53,694 bases of DNA, taken from NCBI GenBank assembly GCA_030431715.1, contig JAUIIO010000027.1, forward strand, positions 1 through 53,694, written 5' to 3'. Numbering within the stretch: the first letter of the stretch is position 1; every line of letters starts with the position of its first letter. Made by a program: the position numbers and the translations under genes. The notes beneath the pieces are model-generated. The model ran no database searches, was not told the origin of the DNA, and was given only the letters and a program-made list of their open reading frames with translations. Of this stretch, positions 43,182-51,230 are shown piece by piece. This DNA is from a bacterium. GTDB taxonomy: Bacteria > Bdellovibrionota_C > UBA2361 > RFPC01.

Positions 43182-46100
43182 TTACTCGTCCGGTAATGAA
43201 TCAAGAATTTGTTTCCCTGGACCGAGATTAGCGCCCGGCAAATGACTATCTGCTGCTAGCAGAAGCATCTTGATTCTTGCAAACGGTGACTTATCCGTAC
43301 CAATCACTGCCCTAATACCGGGGATAGCAAGCTTTGGAGAAGGAAACAGGTGTGGTCTCTCCAACATCTGAGACCAAGCTTTCTCGAATATATCAACTAC
43401 TTCACATGCGAGCGATTCTCTCTGGGGCAATGCTCCGATGGTCTGCAACAAAGTCATCTGCGCCACAAGAAGATACTCGGGCGTTGTTTTACACTCGATG
43501 GTCAAAAGCAACGCGGCGACAGTTCGCCGAATCCCCGATTCCTCGGGATTAGAAATGATGGCTTGGGGAGATGTTTTGCCTTCCAGTGATAACTCTCGAA
43601 TAATGTCACAATACTCATTTGCCACATCAAAAAAAGTCGTACTGTTGGAAAGAGTTCTGATAAGAGAGAGCAGCGCTTCATCAATACTCTCTATTTCCCT
43701 AAAATAGATTAGAGTAGTAACCATCAAGTAGACCAATACATAGCTATCAAGCGATTCTTTCGATACGCTAATACCTTCAGACTCCATCTGGCTGGTCCGG
43801 CTAGTCATAATCCCCGCATATTTCAAACTAGCTTTTACAAGTTCAGCACAGTCTTTTCGAGAAATTGCTCTTTTGATTTCGAAATCTGAAAGAACCGAAA
43901 GGACCGAAAAGTGCTCACTCTTGCTAACCTCGTCTATGAACATCCCATAGCTTTCTGAATCTCCTGATTTCTCATGCTCAATCTTCATGAGGTGCAAGAG
44001 TATAAATTCAGGAGGTAGTGCCACTGCGTCCTTTTCCGAGATCGGTTCTAGATTGCTACAAAAGCCTTCAGATGGTTGCTCCCAACCTCTCTCAGTTCTT
44101 TCAGCTTCATCAGCTAAAATCCAAGCTAACAAATAGTTAGCTCTCCGCTCGATTGAAACCAAATCCATAGCTGGTACATTTGTTCTTAAAGCCAATACCT
44201 CTGTTACACCCAACCTGAATTGACTAATTGCCCGATCAGACTCCCCTACAAGCCAATAGTTATACCCTGCGTCGAAAATCAATCCGACTTTTCCAACTTG
44301 CATCGACTCCAAGGTATAAAAAGGTGCGGCCTTTTCAAAATACTGTGCCGCTAGTTCAAAGTTCCCCTGCCTTGACAAGGCACAGGCACAACTTCGAAAT
44401 GCAAACGCATATTCTACATCATACTCACCGTCCGGTTCTCGCTGATCTAGTACGGGAAGCAGAAGATCAACTGCCATCCTATCGTTTCCGAATAGTGCGA
44501 AGAGGCCCGCTCTAAGCATTGTAAAGAGAGGGCATGCCTTAATTTCCTCTGAAAAATCTTCTGCTATTTTGAAAGCCTCTTCCGGCCGCTTTAACTGGTC
44601 GCTAATTATCTCAACAATAGTTCGCGCACAGACCCTAGAAATCTCAACGAATCCCCATCTATCCGAGATTCGTTTGAGATCACGGAATGCTGCGAGTAGC
44701 TCTTGGCTCTCTTCGTTTTCAATTCCAGAAGCGCGCCAAAACGACTTGGCACGAATAGCCTCCGCCAGAGCGCTATTGCTGTTGCCGCAGTTCAAAAGCT
44801 CTTTAGCTCTATCTTCATTTGTCATTAGTAATTGGACCAACTCCTTTAAATCTGAAGCACTCGAAACTCGTTGCACAACGTGAAAATAGGGCAACTGCAA
44901 GAGCATTTGATTCCACTCGTCCCTTTCGCCTGTATCGACTTCCGGCAGAATTAGCGCAACTACCGAGTCAAGATTAACCAACAGTTCACACGCAAGTTCA
45001 AAAGCCTCCGCGACGCTCGGAGATGAGCCAAACTGAAAGCGAAGTATCAACCATATGATGCGCGGAATATTCTCTGTCGTATCTCCTTCCTTCCATGGGT
45101 GTTCCTCATTGAACTTCTGAGCGATTTCTGATTGGTAGGGAGATCCCCCGGCTACAGCTACCCGATATTGAATGAGGCGGAACATGAACCGTACTTCCGG
45201 ATGAATCTCCAGTACCTGCTCGTCCCTCAAGCCAAAATTAACAATCAGGGGAAATGACTGGTAAATCGCAGCTAAGACTTCATCTTCCAACAAAAGCAGA
45301 TTCCGACCTAAGACGATCCATACAATCTGACTGGCTCCTCCACCAACCAGAGCGTGAAAAAACAACTCCGCAACATCATCTTGCGATAGCGTTTTGATCT
45401 CTAGGAGGCTAATTGCAATTTGAGCATGAGCACTCTTCGCCCACTTCTCTCCTTTAACCTGCCTTCCTGCTCCCTTCGCTAGTGGTGAAACCCTGAACTG
45501 TTCGTTCCCGACTCTCTCGATCCAAGGAGTCAATGCATCTAAAACATTCCCGGGTGAGTCAATTGATGGTTCAATTGACGCGATCTGGATTATACGCTGA
45601 CGATCAAGCGGCTTCAGCGCCAAACTAAGGCGGTAGAGTAGAAGCCGAGCGGGTTCATCCAAGGACGCAATAAGACTTCTTGCTTCTTTGTGAACATTCT
45701 CAACACCCTCTGGGGCATTTAACAACAGATCTGGTTCAGGTTCTGGGAAACCGTTACTTATTAGGTGCTCAACCCGGGCTTGAAGCAACTGAGGATGCCC
45801 AGACGTTAAGCCGAGTAGAAGCGGTGCCCAAATATCAACAAGTGCCTTCGACGAACATCCTCGGAATCTTAAGAACTCACCTATCTCTGCTACCGAAAAA
45901 GGTTCTACTGATATTACTGCGCATGAGAGGAGTTGTGAAAAACGACTTGGTATATCTCGTTCTGACGTTATTACTAACTTACATTCTCGCTCACGAAGCA
46001 ACTGGACCAACCTGCTCAAAGGAGCCTCTATGCATCTAAAGTCTCCTGTAATGTTGAGATCCTCAATGACGACATTGAAGCAATTCTCTTCATTTCTCAG

Positions 46101-47174
46101 GTGGCTTTCAAGGTTCTTGAGAATGGTTGCAATTTGTTCAGGAGCATATCCTCTGAAATCTATCCATCTACAATTCTCTTGCTCAAACAAATCTGCGATG
46201 AGACTGGTTTTCCCAACGCCGGTCCTTCCATAAACCAGACAAATGCCGCAATCGTCTAACGCCCTTTGAAGTTCGCCTTTCATGGACAAACGTGAGTAGT
46301 AAGTTTGAGGTAACGGCGGTGAACCGGATAGTAATGAATCTTTGGTAAAAGTCGCGTGCCTATGATCGGGTTTACCGACGGACTCCGACACATTAGAAAG
46401 TAAGGTTCCTAACAACTCTACTCCTACTCTGACGGTTGTCTCTCTTTCGAAAATCCTCAACCATTCCGCTTTTGACAAGAATCGCCCTGACTTTCTTGTT
46501 GCAACCTCCCAAGCCTTATGACAAAGCGAGTACAGGACTTTATCACAAAGGTCAGGAGATACGTCACTCTTGCTCCCATGCTCAACCAATCGGTTCTGAA
46601 TACTCTGCTGTACTTCTACTGCATCCGAGGCATTGGCTAGCCATTCAATTGGACAGACCAGCTCTTTGTGAACGTCCTCAAGATTACTATTTTTGAGAAA
46701 TTCCTTTAATGCGTCATTTAGGGGGAGGGTGAGAAGAAAATCTCGCAGAGCACCTAATTCCGCTTCTATTGATTGAGCCGATTGGCTACGAATCGAATTC
46801 CACAAACTGACTCCGGACATTCCGAGAGGATTGCCTTGCTCTGTGGTAATCTCGGATGTTGTTAAAAATCGAAACTGTATTGATTTAGAAGCATTCCTCT
46901 CCTGAAGTGTCCAATAGTTATTAATAGCTGCGACAACATCCTTGGATCTCAATGTAATTTTCTGACTCGGTGTATCTTTCACCTGGGTAGAGATTGCCTC
47001 GGCCTCGGTCAACCTATCAAAATCTTCGGCGCCCTCTAAATAGAGTTTCTCTCCCTCATCTAGATTGATCCACTCCTCAACCGTACAGAGAATCTGATAG
47101 CGGTAGCCTCGTATCGAATCTGTGGCCTCACGGTCGTGATCATGCTCTAGGGGTAACTTGCTTTCGTCGTTCAA
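43182..47174 (-). CDS. DUF4297/Cap4-like nuclease - STAND NTPase - TPR protein (Avs-like)
   Basis: 1330 residues. The N-terminal 120 residues match the DUF4297/Cap4 double-strand DNA nuclease pattern: RGYRYQILCTVEEW, LEGAEDFD (Asp51), then STQVKD (Gln64, Lys66) and later RFLTTS, a PD-(D/E)xK-type arrangement. The central STAND/AAA NTPase has Walker A GRTGVGKT (316-323), Walker B FNVVIEDLN, and an arginine-finger or sensor-like KLVITSERD. From about 560 to the end the protein is helical with TPR-like units (NFELAAQYFEKAAPFY, SDRAISQFRLGVTEV). Nuclease-STAND-TPR is the architecture of Avs and related antiviral NLR-like proteins, in which the TPR region binds a phage protein and triggers DNA cleavage. 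Which Avs type, if any, cannot be decided by eye. Start ATG 47174. Confidence 0.8.
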   Translation of the reverse strand: MNDESKLPLEHDHDREATDSIRGYRYQILCTVEEWINLDEGEKLYLEGAEDFDRLTEAEAISTQVKDTPSQKITLRSKDVVAAINNYWTLQERNASKSIQFRFLTTSEITTEQGNPLGMSGVSLWNSIRSQSAQSIEAELGALRDFLLTLPLNDALKEFLKNSNLEDVHKELVCPIEWLANASDAVEVQQSIQNRLVEHGSKSDVSPDLCDKVLYSLCHKAWEVATRKSGRFLSKAEWLRIFERETTVRVGVELLGTLLSNVSESVGKPDHRHATFTKDSLLSGSPPLPQTYYSRLSMKGELQRALDDCGICLVYGRTGVGKTSLIADLFEQENCRWIDFRGYAPEQIATILKNLESHLRNEENCFNVVIEDLNITGDFRCIEAPLSRLVQLLRERECKLVITSERDIPSRFSQLLSCAVISVEPFSVAEIGEFLRFRGCSSKALVDIWAPLLLGLTSGHPQLLQARVEHLISNGFPEPEPDLLLNAPEGVENVHKEARSLIASLDEPARLLLYRLSLALKPLDRQRIIQIASIEPSIDSPGNVLDALTPWIERVGNEQFRVSPLAKGAGRQVKGEKWAKSAHAQIAISLLEIKTLSQDDVAELFFHALVGGGASQIVWIVLGRNLLLLEDEVLAAIYQSFPLIVNFGLRDEQVLEIHPEVRFMFRLIQYRVAVAGGSPYQSEIAQKFNEEHPWKEGDTTENIPRIIWLILRFQFGSSPSVAEAFELACELLVNLDSVVALILPEVDTGERDEWNQMLLQLPYFHVVQRVSSASDLKELVQLLMTNEDRAKELLNCGNSNSALAEAIRAKSFWRASGIENEESQELLAAFRDLKRISDRWGFVEISRVCARTIVEIISDQLKRPEEAFKIAEDFSEEIKACPLFTMLRAGLFALFGNDRMAVDLLLPVLDQREPDGEYDVEYAFAFRSCACALSRQGNFELAAQYFEKAAPFYTLESMQVGKVGLIFDAGYNYWLVGESDRAISQFRLGVTEVLALRTNVPAMDLVSIERRANYLLAWILADEAERTERGWEQPSEGFCSNLEPISEKDAVALPPEFILLHLMKIEHEKSGDSESYGMFIDEVSKSEHFSVLSVLSDFEIKRAISRKDCAELVKASLKYAGIMTSRTSQMESEGISVSKESLDSYVLVYLMVTTLIYFREIESIDEALLSLIRTLSNSTTFFDVANEYCDIIRELSLEGKTSPQAIISNPEESGIRRTVAALLLTIECKTTPEYLLVAQMTLLQTIGALPQRESLACEVVDIFEKAWSQMLERPHLFPSPKLAIPGIRAVIGTDKSPFARIKMLLLAADSHLPGANLGPGKQILDSLPDE

Positions 47175-47289
47175 GAATATTTCGCCATATTAATAACTCC
47201 AATCCGCATAAGCCAAAGGTGCCTTGTTAAGCTACTCTCTTAACTGCCCCCACCCCGGAAGAAAATTAAAGGCTAAGGTAAAGGTTAAA

Positions 47290-47360
47290 GGTACGGGGTT
47301 GCTTTTTAATCCTTTAACAAAGACTGTTGCCTTGAAAGGTACGGGGCTACTTTTTAATCT
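47290..47360 (+). repeat. Two tandem repeat A copies upstream of the STAND gene
   Basis: GGTACGGGGTTGCTTTTTAA at 47290 and GGTACGGGGCTACTTTTTAA at 47338, 48 bp apart. Both are the TTTTTAATC variant rather than TTTTCGACC, and each is preceded by AAAG. Confidence 0.8.
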
Positions 47361-47486
47361 TTAGAGATTAACAAAAACTTAGCGAGATCTCCAAAAATAT
47401 TACGTAAAGACACACAACTTTTCGTTGCGGAATTCGAGATACAGAGTGAGCTGGTAGGCGGAGTTGGCACAGACTTAGTACCAGCG

Positions 47487-47550
47487 CATTCCTTTAACGC
47501 CCGCGCGCAGTTCCCGAAGGGCTGTCTGAAGCACGGGTGTTAAAGGAATG
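47487..47550. repeat. Long inverted repeat (17-bp arms) with inner hairpin
   Basis: CATTCCTTTAACGCCCG (47487-47503) pairs with CGGGTGTTAAAGGAATG (47534-47550), with one G-T pair. The 30-nt centre folds again around CAG.TCCC-GAA-GGG.CTG; on the minus strand this is a CCCTTCGGG-type tetraloop. No T-tract follows. Candidate structured RNA or mobile-element terminus in the 524-bp non-coding gap 47175-47698, which otherwise contains repeats. Confidence 0.7.
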
Positions 47551-47580
47551 AGATGGTGCGGTGGGCGTAGGTAGGGCTGT

Positions 47581-47628
47581 GAGATTGCCGCGTCGTTCGA
47601 CCTTGTGGTCTCAGCTCCTCGCAATGAC
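47581..47628 (-). repeat. Dispersed GTCATTGCGAGG-type repeat, copy 1
   Basis: Plus strand GAGATTGCCGCGTCGTTCGA ... CTCAGCTCCTCGCAATGAC. Reads GTCATTGCGAGGAGCTGAG on the minus strand, a motif familiar as a high-copy intergenic repeat in many environmental genomes. Other copies are at 49511, 52696 and 53535. Confidence 0.75.
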
Positions 47629-47698
47629 TTGGCGACACTGCAATTTTCAGCGGTTATTACTATTCTGAAAAATTTAGATCTAAACACGCCATCAACCA

Positions 47699-48070
47699 TC
47701 AACCCCCATGCAACCGATCAATAACTCCCTCAAGCTTCTCCGATGCACAAAAACACTGAATTCCAAAATCAAGCCTCTCCGCCGCCCGATCCACTGCCTG
47801 AAGCTGTTCATCCGGACTCCAGTTTGGATTCGCCCCGGCGAGCGTCACGCACTGACATTTATAAAGATTATCAAGAAGCTCTTGGAGTTCATCAGGTGTG
47901 TAGTCATCAAGATCGAGAGTGTCGGTCACTCTCCGAAAGTACTCTGCGGTAGCAAGAAGCTCGTGGCCAAATGTAATATTCACATCCAGCGCTTCATTCT
48001 TAACGATCGTTTCACCAAGCTCAGCAAACACTGGCGCGATTTCCCGAAGGGGCGTGATATCTACTTCCAT
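47699..48070 (-). CDS. Small acidic helical protein, unknown
   Basis: 123 residues, strongly acidic and helical (FAELGETIVKNEALDVNITFGHELLATAEYFRR, YTPDELQELLDNLYKC), with three cysteines. No signal peptide or known domain. The start is well supported: GAGGTGTATT directly precedes ATG 48070, and a good -35/-10 pair lies 20-50 bp upstream. The promoter and leader of this gene are duplicated at 49418-49497 without the gene. Function unknown. Confidence 0.65.
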   Translation of the reverse strand: MEVDITPLREIAPVFAELGETIVKNEALDVNITFGHELLATAEYFRRVTDTLDLDDYTPDELQELLDNLYKCQCVTLAGANPNWSPDEQLQAVDRAAERLDFGIQCFCASEKLEGVIDRLHGG

Positions 48071-48072
48071 AA

Positions 48073-48149
48073 TACACCTCTGATGTTGCCTTGATTTTAG
48101 CAGGGTGAGGGATGCTAACCAAATGGGGGTATTCTGGGATAGGGAGGGT
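48073..48149 (-). repeat. 80-bp promoter-containing direct repeat, functional copy
   Basis: Plus strand from AATACACCTCTGATGTTGCC to AATGGGGGTATTC and about 15 bp beyond. It matches 49418-49497 at roughly 85% by eye. It includes the ribosome-binding site and promoter of the small acidic protein. Confidence 0.8.
48094..48122 (-). promoter_or_regulatory. Predicted promoter of the small acidic protein gene
   Basis: On the minus strand: -35 TTGGTT (48122-48117), 17-bp spacer, -10 TAAAAT (48099-48094), giving a leader of about 17-20 nt that contains GAGGTG before ATG 48070. Confidence 0.5.
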
Positions 48150-48162
48150 GTGGTGAATCGAG

Positions 48163-48210
48163 GAGATTGCTTCCATCCTTCGCATAAAGCTTCGGGGCTA
48201 CTTTATAATC
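48163..48210 (+). repeat. Chimeric junction of the GCAATGAC-type repeat and repeat A
   Basis: GGAGATTGCTTCCATCCTTC and CGCATAAAGCTTC resemble the 52696 copy, but at CTTCGG the sequence switches to CGGGGCTACTTTATAATCTT of repeat A. One repeat family appears to be inserted in or recombined with the other. Confidence 0.6.
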
Positions 48211-48247
48211 TTTTAAATCAACCATTTTAACGGGCAGAGCATTAATC

Positions 48248-49321
48248 TTAGTTGTTCCAATTCATCTGAAAAAAAGTAGAGGGGAGTTTGCTTTTAGCTC
48301 CGCAAATTTTCCCAAGTTTCTTCGGGAAGTCACGTGGCATCTTCCATGGATGGTGACTACTGAGTGGTTGTTTTATATGAGGCCAGCGTTCATAAAATGA
48401 CTTCTCTTCAAAGTCGAGATACTCAGCTATAGCCTTAATGGATTCTTCATTGTTAAATAGAGCCATGCTTTCTACGGCCTCTCTGGATATTCCTAAAGGC
48501 CCCCAGCCAGAATCTTTAGATTGACTGGCGTTTTTTAACCACTCAATCCACTTCTTAAATATGGCGATACGCTCGCTATTTCCGTCGCACAGGTATCCAA
48601 GGACTTTCAAAGCACCTCTATAGATGGCTTCATCCTCAAATACAGGCTGCTTGTAAGTTTTTGGAGCTTCCAGCAGCAGTGATTTTATCAGGGGATAAAA
48701 AACCAGTCGTTCCTCAGGTGTATAGCCAGAGGCACAGTAACTTAGTGTCTCAATATCTCTGGCTAGTGCCTGGCGATCCTCGCTGTCTTTGATACCGGCT
48801 TTAATGTCGTCACAGCTTTTTAGCTTGTAGAGGTGGATCTTAATGTTGTTGTCCCCGCTATCCAACTTTTCTTGCGCACGGCAGGATGAGTGTATGAAAG
48901 TACTTTTACTGGTGTCGACTTCTCCCCGTGTGAAGAATTCGCGCAAGCAGCTGTCAATTGACGAGTAAGATGAAAAACTGTGTCCGGAGAGCAAATTTGC
49001 ATATCCATATTTATAAGCGAAAATTTGCTTTTGACAGGAGGAGAAAAGTCTAAATTTAGGACTCTTGAATCCCGGTAGTTTTACCATTCCAAGACTATTT
49101 GAAGTCTTTTTGTATCGGGCGTCACTGTCCCACCCGGCGGAATCTACCGGGTTAAAGGTTTCACAACCATAAGATGCAGAAATAGAAACGCCGGGTATAG
49201 CTGTTCCATGTTGATCTACCACCTGTACAGTTGTTTCAGTGTAAGAAGGCGTGGCAGCGCAAACATCAGGAAAGCATGCAGCAACGGTGAGTAAAGGGAT
49301 TAGAGTGACAGGTAGCTTCAT
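48248..49321 (-). CDS. Lipoprotein or secreted protein with N-terminal Ig-like domain
   Basis: 357 residues from ATG 49321 (AAGGA 8-9 nt upstream). The open frame extends to 49468, but the extra 49 residues are translated repeat. Signal MKLPVTLIPLLTVAACFPDV with lipobox-like TVAAC. An Ig-like/carboxypeptidase-regulatory segment follows (VQVVDQHGTAIPGVSISASYG), then a Cys-rich middle (CLREFF, SSCRAQ, KSCDDIK). The C-terminal 170 residues are helical and HEAT-like (EERLVFYPLIKSLLLEAP, DEAIYRGALKVLGYLCDGN, REAVESMALFNNEESIKAIAEYL). No enzymatic signature. Probably surface-exposed; role unknown. Confidence 0.65.
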   Translation of the reverse strand: MKLPVTLIPLLTVAACFPDVCAATPSYTETTVQVVDQHGTAIPGVSISASYGCETFNPVDSAGWDSDARYKKTSNSLGMVKLPGFKSPKFRLFSSCQKQIFAYKYGYANLLSGHSFSSYSSIDSCLREFFTRGEVDTSKSTFIHSSCRAQEKLDSGDNNIKIHLYKLKSCDDIKAGIKDSEDRQALARDIETLSYCASGYTPEERLVFYPLIKSLLLEAPKTYKQPVFEDEAIYRGALKVLGYLCDGNSERIAIFKKWIEWLKNASQSKDSGWGPLGISREAVESMALFNNEESIKAIAEYLDFEEKSFYERWPHIKQPLSSHHPWKMPRDFPKKLGKICGAKSKLPSTFFQMNWNN

Positions 49322-49384
49322 CAGGCATTCCTTACAGGTGAACTGCGGTAGTATATGTACCACCTCCGCCACGTTTAACTTTAA

Positions 49385-49408
49385 AGTTACGGGGCTACTT
49401 TTTAATCT
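49385..49408 (+). repeat. Repeat A copy
   Basis: AAGTTACGGGGCTACTTTTT and AATC, about 65 bp upstream of the lipoprotein start on the other strand. TTTTTAATC variant. Confidence 0.75.
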
Positions 49409-49417
49409 TTTAATCTT

Positions 49418-49497
49418 AATACACCTCTGAGGTTGTCTTGATTTTAGCAGAGTGGGATTGCTAACCAAATGGGGGTATTCGCGGATAGAGGAGGGGG
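49418..49497 (-). repeat. 80-bp promoter-containing direct repeat, orphan copy
   Basis: Second copy of the 48073-48149 segment (AATACACCTCTGAGGTTGTC ... GCTAACCAAATGGGGGTATT). The TTGGTT and TAAAAT boxes are preserved with a 16-bp spacer, but the initiating ATG is changed to ATTAAG. It may now drive transcription towards the lipoprotein gene at 49321. Confidence 0.75.
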
Positions 49498-49510
49498 GTT
49501 GCGGTGCTGG

Positions 49511-49558
49511 GAGATTGCCGCGTCGTTCGGCATGAATGCCTCAGCTCCTCGCAATGAC
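49511..49558 (-). repeat. Dispersed GTCATTGCGAGG-type repeat, copy 2
   Basis: GAGATTGCCGCGTCGTTCGG ... CTCAGCTCCTCGCAATGAC. Nearly identical ends to 47581-47628 with a different centre. Confidence 0.75.
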
Positions 49559-49600
49559 GGGGAGGGGGCTACGGACGACAGGCTGTTACGCAGCCTGCGG

Positions 49601-49664
49601 TTTCTGCGGTTAATACCACGTAGATACGTCCTCCTTTGCGCTCTTTGCGTCCTTCGCGGTTAAA
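49601..49664 (-). repeat. Dispersed CCGCGAAGGACGCAAAG-type repeat, copy 1
   Basis: Plus strand TTTCTGCGGTTAATACCACG ... TTTGCGCTCTTTGCGTCCTT then CGCGGTTAA. Matches 51231-51300 over about 65 bp and 52646-52682 over its right half. The 363-bp gap here is entirely repeat sequence. Confidence 0.75.
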
Positions 49665-49684
49665 TAGCCTCTTCCCGAAGACTA

Positions 49685-51133
49685 CTACTCGGGCTTTCGC
49701 GCAAAGACTTTCGTTTTGTATTTTACCGTTGTGCCTTTAAGCCCCGGATACTGATGATCAAATGTCCTAGATTCAACGATTTCAAACCCCACGTCCTTTA
49801 GTGCCTGATTCATCTCGTTTTCTTCATAGAGAGCAATGAATCGTGCAATTGGAGTCTCATACTCGGTGGATATCTGGATACTCTCTCCCTGACCGGACCT
49901 GTAGTGAGCATAAAAGTATCCGCCCGGCTTAAGGGTATCATAGGCCCGCTGAAGAGCTTGCCCGAGCATGCGGTGCTCTACGTGTTGAAGTGATGAGGAG
50001 TGCCACACGATGTCAGCTGACGCCTTTGGAAGTTCTAGAGTCGCAAAGTCTCCGTGATGAAATTCAGCATCTGGATAGGTACTTCTACCGTGCTTAATGA
50101 ATTCAGCGGAAGCGTCAACTCCCACATAGTTATACCCACGGCTCATAAAGTGAGAGGCATCGCGTGCTGGCCCGCAGGCAAAATCAACTACGCGAAGATT
50201 TGAACGATCTCCTACAAGAGCTGCTACCTTATCAAATTCATCACACTCGGGTTTGCCGTAAGGGGCTGTTTTCTCCATGTATTTCTTCGCAACGGAATCA
50301 TATGTTTTTCCAAGTGATTCAGTAATATCGGAGTGGGTGAGAATGGAAGTATCATTTCCGAAAATCTCCATCCCAAATTGAGCGCCCTTAAGCGTTACTA
50401 AGCCGTGAGTGGCGGCAGCAAGCCCTGAGCCGTTAATGTTCTCAACTGGTGAATTTTGGGTCACGTATGGAATGCCATCATGTAGTTCAAGGCTGTTACA
50501 GTGTGTATGACCGTTAAGAACTGCAATGACGTTTCCTCGTTGCTCGATTATGCTTCGTACGGCATCTCTATCGGCAACCAGAGCTTTGTCAGGATGATCA
50601 GCAAACCAGTAATTTGAAGAGAGATCTTGATCGGAAAGTGGATGGTGGGTAATTACCATCACGGGCTTATCGATACGGGCGAGCTCATCATCAAGCCACT
50701 GGAGTTGACCAGCGTCAATCGTAATGTCACCTCCATTACGTTTGGTAGCGCGTGAGTGCAGTGCTATGAGGTGGTGTTCCCCAAGATCTGTTGAAAAGTT
50801 TAAGCTCTGGCGACCTAACATATTAGCAACGACAAATTCTGATAGATTCATGAGGTCATGATTACCGGCAATGCTATGACATGGCACCTTAAGGTTGCCG
50901 AGGGTTCCGGTTACTTCTTGAAAATTTCTCTGATCTTTTCCTGCGTTATATCCTGTATGTTGAATAGAGTCTCCGAGGTTAATTGCATGATCGACCACTT
51001 GTAGATCGTTCACATGTTCAACAAAGCTCTCGGCTGCAGACATGCCCTGGTCAGTTAGCTTTCGATCGGTGTTGTTTTCTTCCGCATTTCTTTTGTGATG
51101 GATGTCTGCTGTTGTTGCAATTGTAGTGGTCAT
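49685..51133 (-). CDS. Metallophosphoesterase - SAM methyltransferase fusion protein
   Basis: 482 residues, cytosolic. Residues 1-260 are a calcineurin-like phosphoesterase with all five metal-binding blocks: TADIHH (Asp10, His12), NLGDSIQHTG (Asp55), AGNHD (89-93), ITHHPLSD (His163, His164) and NGHTH (207-211). Residues about 270-482 are a class I methyltransferase: motif I RVVDFACGPARDA (314-326), acidic YVGVDAS (Asp340), DFATLELPKASADIVWHSSSLQHVEH (motif IV-like) and LKPGGYFYAHYRSG. Both enzymes look intact, and the fusion is unusual. The phosphoesterase half resembles cyclic-nucleotide or nucleotide phosphodiesterases. A link between phosphate removal and methylation of one substrate is inference. 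AAGG about 10 nt upstream of ATG 51133. Confidence 0.88.
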   Translation of the reverse strand: MTTTIATTADIHHKRNAEENNTDRKLTDQGMSAAESFVEHVNDLQVVDHAINLGDSIQHTGYNAGKDQRNFQEVTGTLGNLKVPCHSIAGNHDLMNLSEFVVANMLGRQSLNFSTDLGEHHLIALHSRATKRNGGDITIDAGQLQWLDDELARIDKPVMVITHHPLSDQDLSSNYWFADHPDKALVADRDAVRSIIEQRGNVIAVLNGHTHCNSLELHDGIPYVTQNSPVENINGSGLAAATHGLVTLKGAQFGMEIFGNDTSILTHSDITESLGKTYDSVAKKYMEKTAPYGKPECDEFDKVAALVGDRSNLRVVDFACGPARDASHFMSRGYNYVGVDASAEFIKHGRSTYPDAEFHHGDFATLELPKASADIVWHSSSLQHVEHRMLGQALQRAYDTLKPGGYFYAHYRSGQGESIQISTEYETPIARFIALYEENEMNQALKDVGFEIVESRTFDHQYPGLKGTTVKYKTKVFARKPE

Positions 51134-51230
51134 ATCTGAGGCCTTCCCTATTTTTATACGGGAGTGTTATTACGAGTTAGGCGGCATAAGTAACATAGCG
51201 CTAGTTCAATCCTTTTTCGCGCTTTTGACG

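Noticed and set aside
43334..43707. Overlapping plus-strand frames of 72-89 codons.
   Set aside because: Antisense shadows of the C-terminal TPR region of the STAND protein; they overlap each other and lack start signals.
47475..47702. 75-codon minus-strand frame.
   Set aside because: Translates the 17-bp inverted repeat and a GCAATGAC-type repeat; no start signals and no homology expected.
48820..49008. 62-codon minus-strand frame inside the lipoprotein gene.
   Set aside because: Alternative frame of the lipoprotein CDS, with no independent evidence.
34210..49408. CRISPR array suggested by many short conserved repeats.
   Set aside because: Spacings range from tens of bases to kilobases with genes between copies, repeats vary in length, and there are no cas genes.
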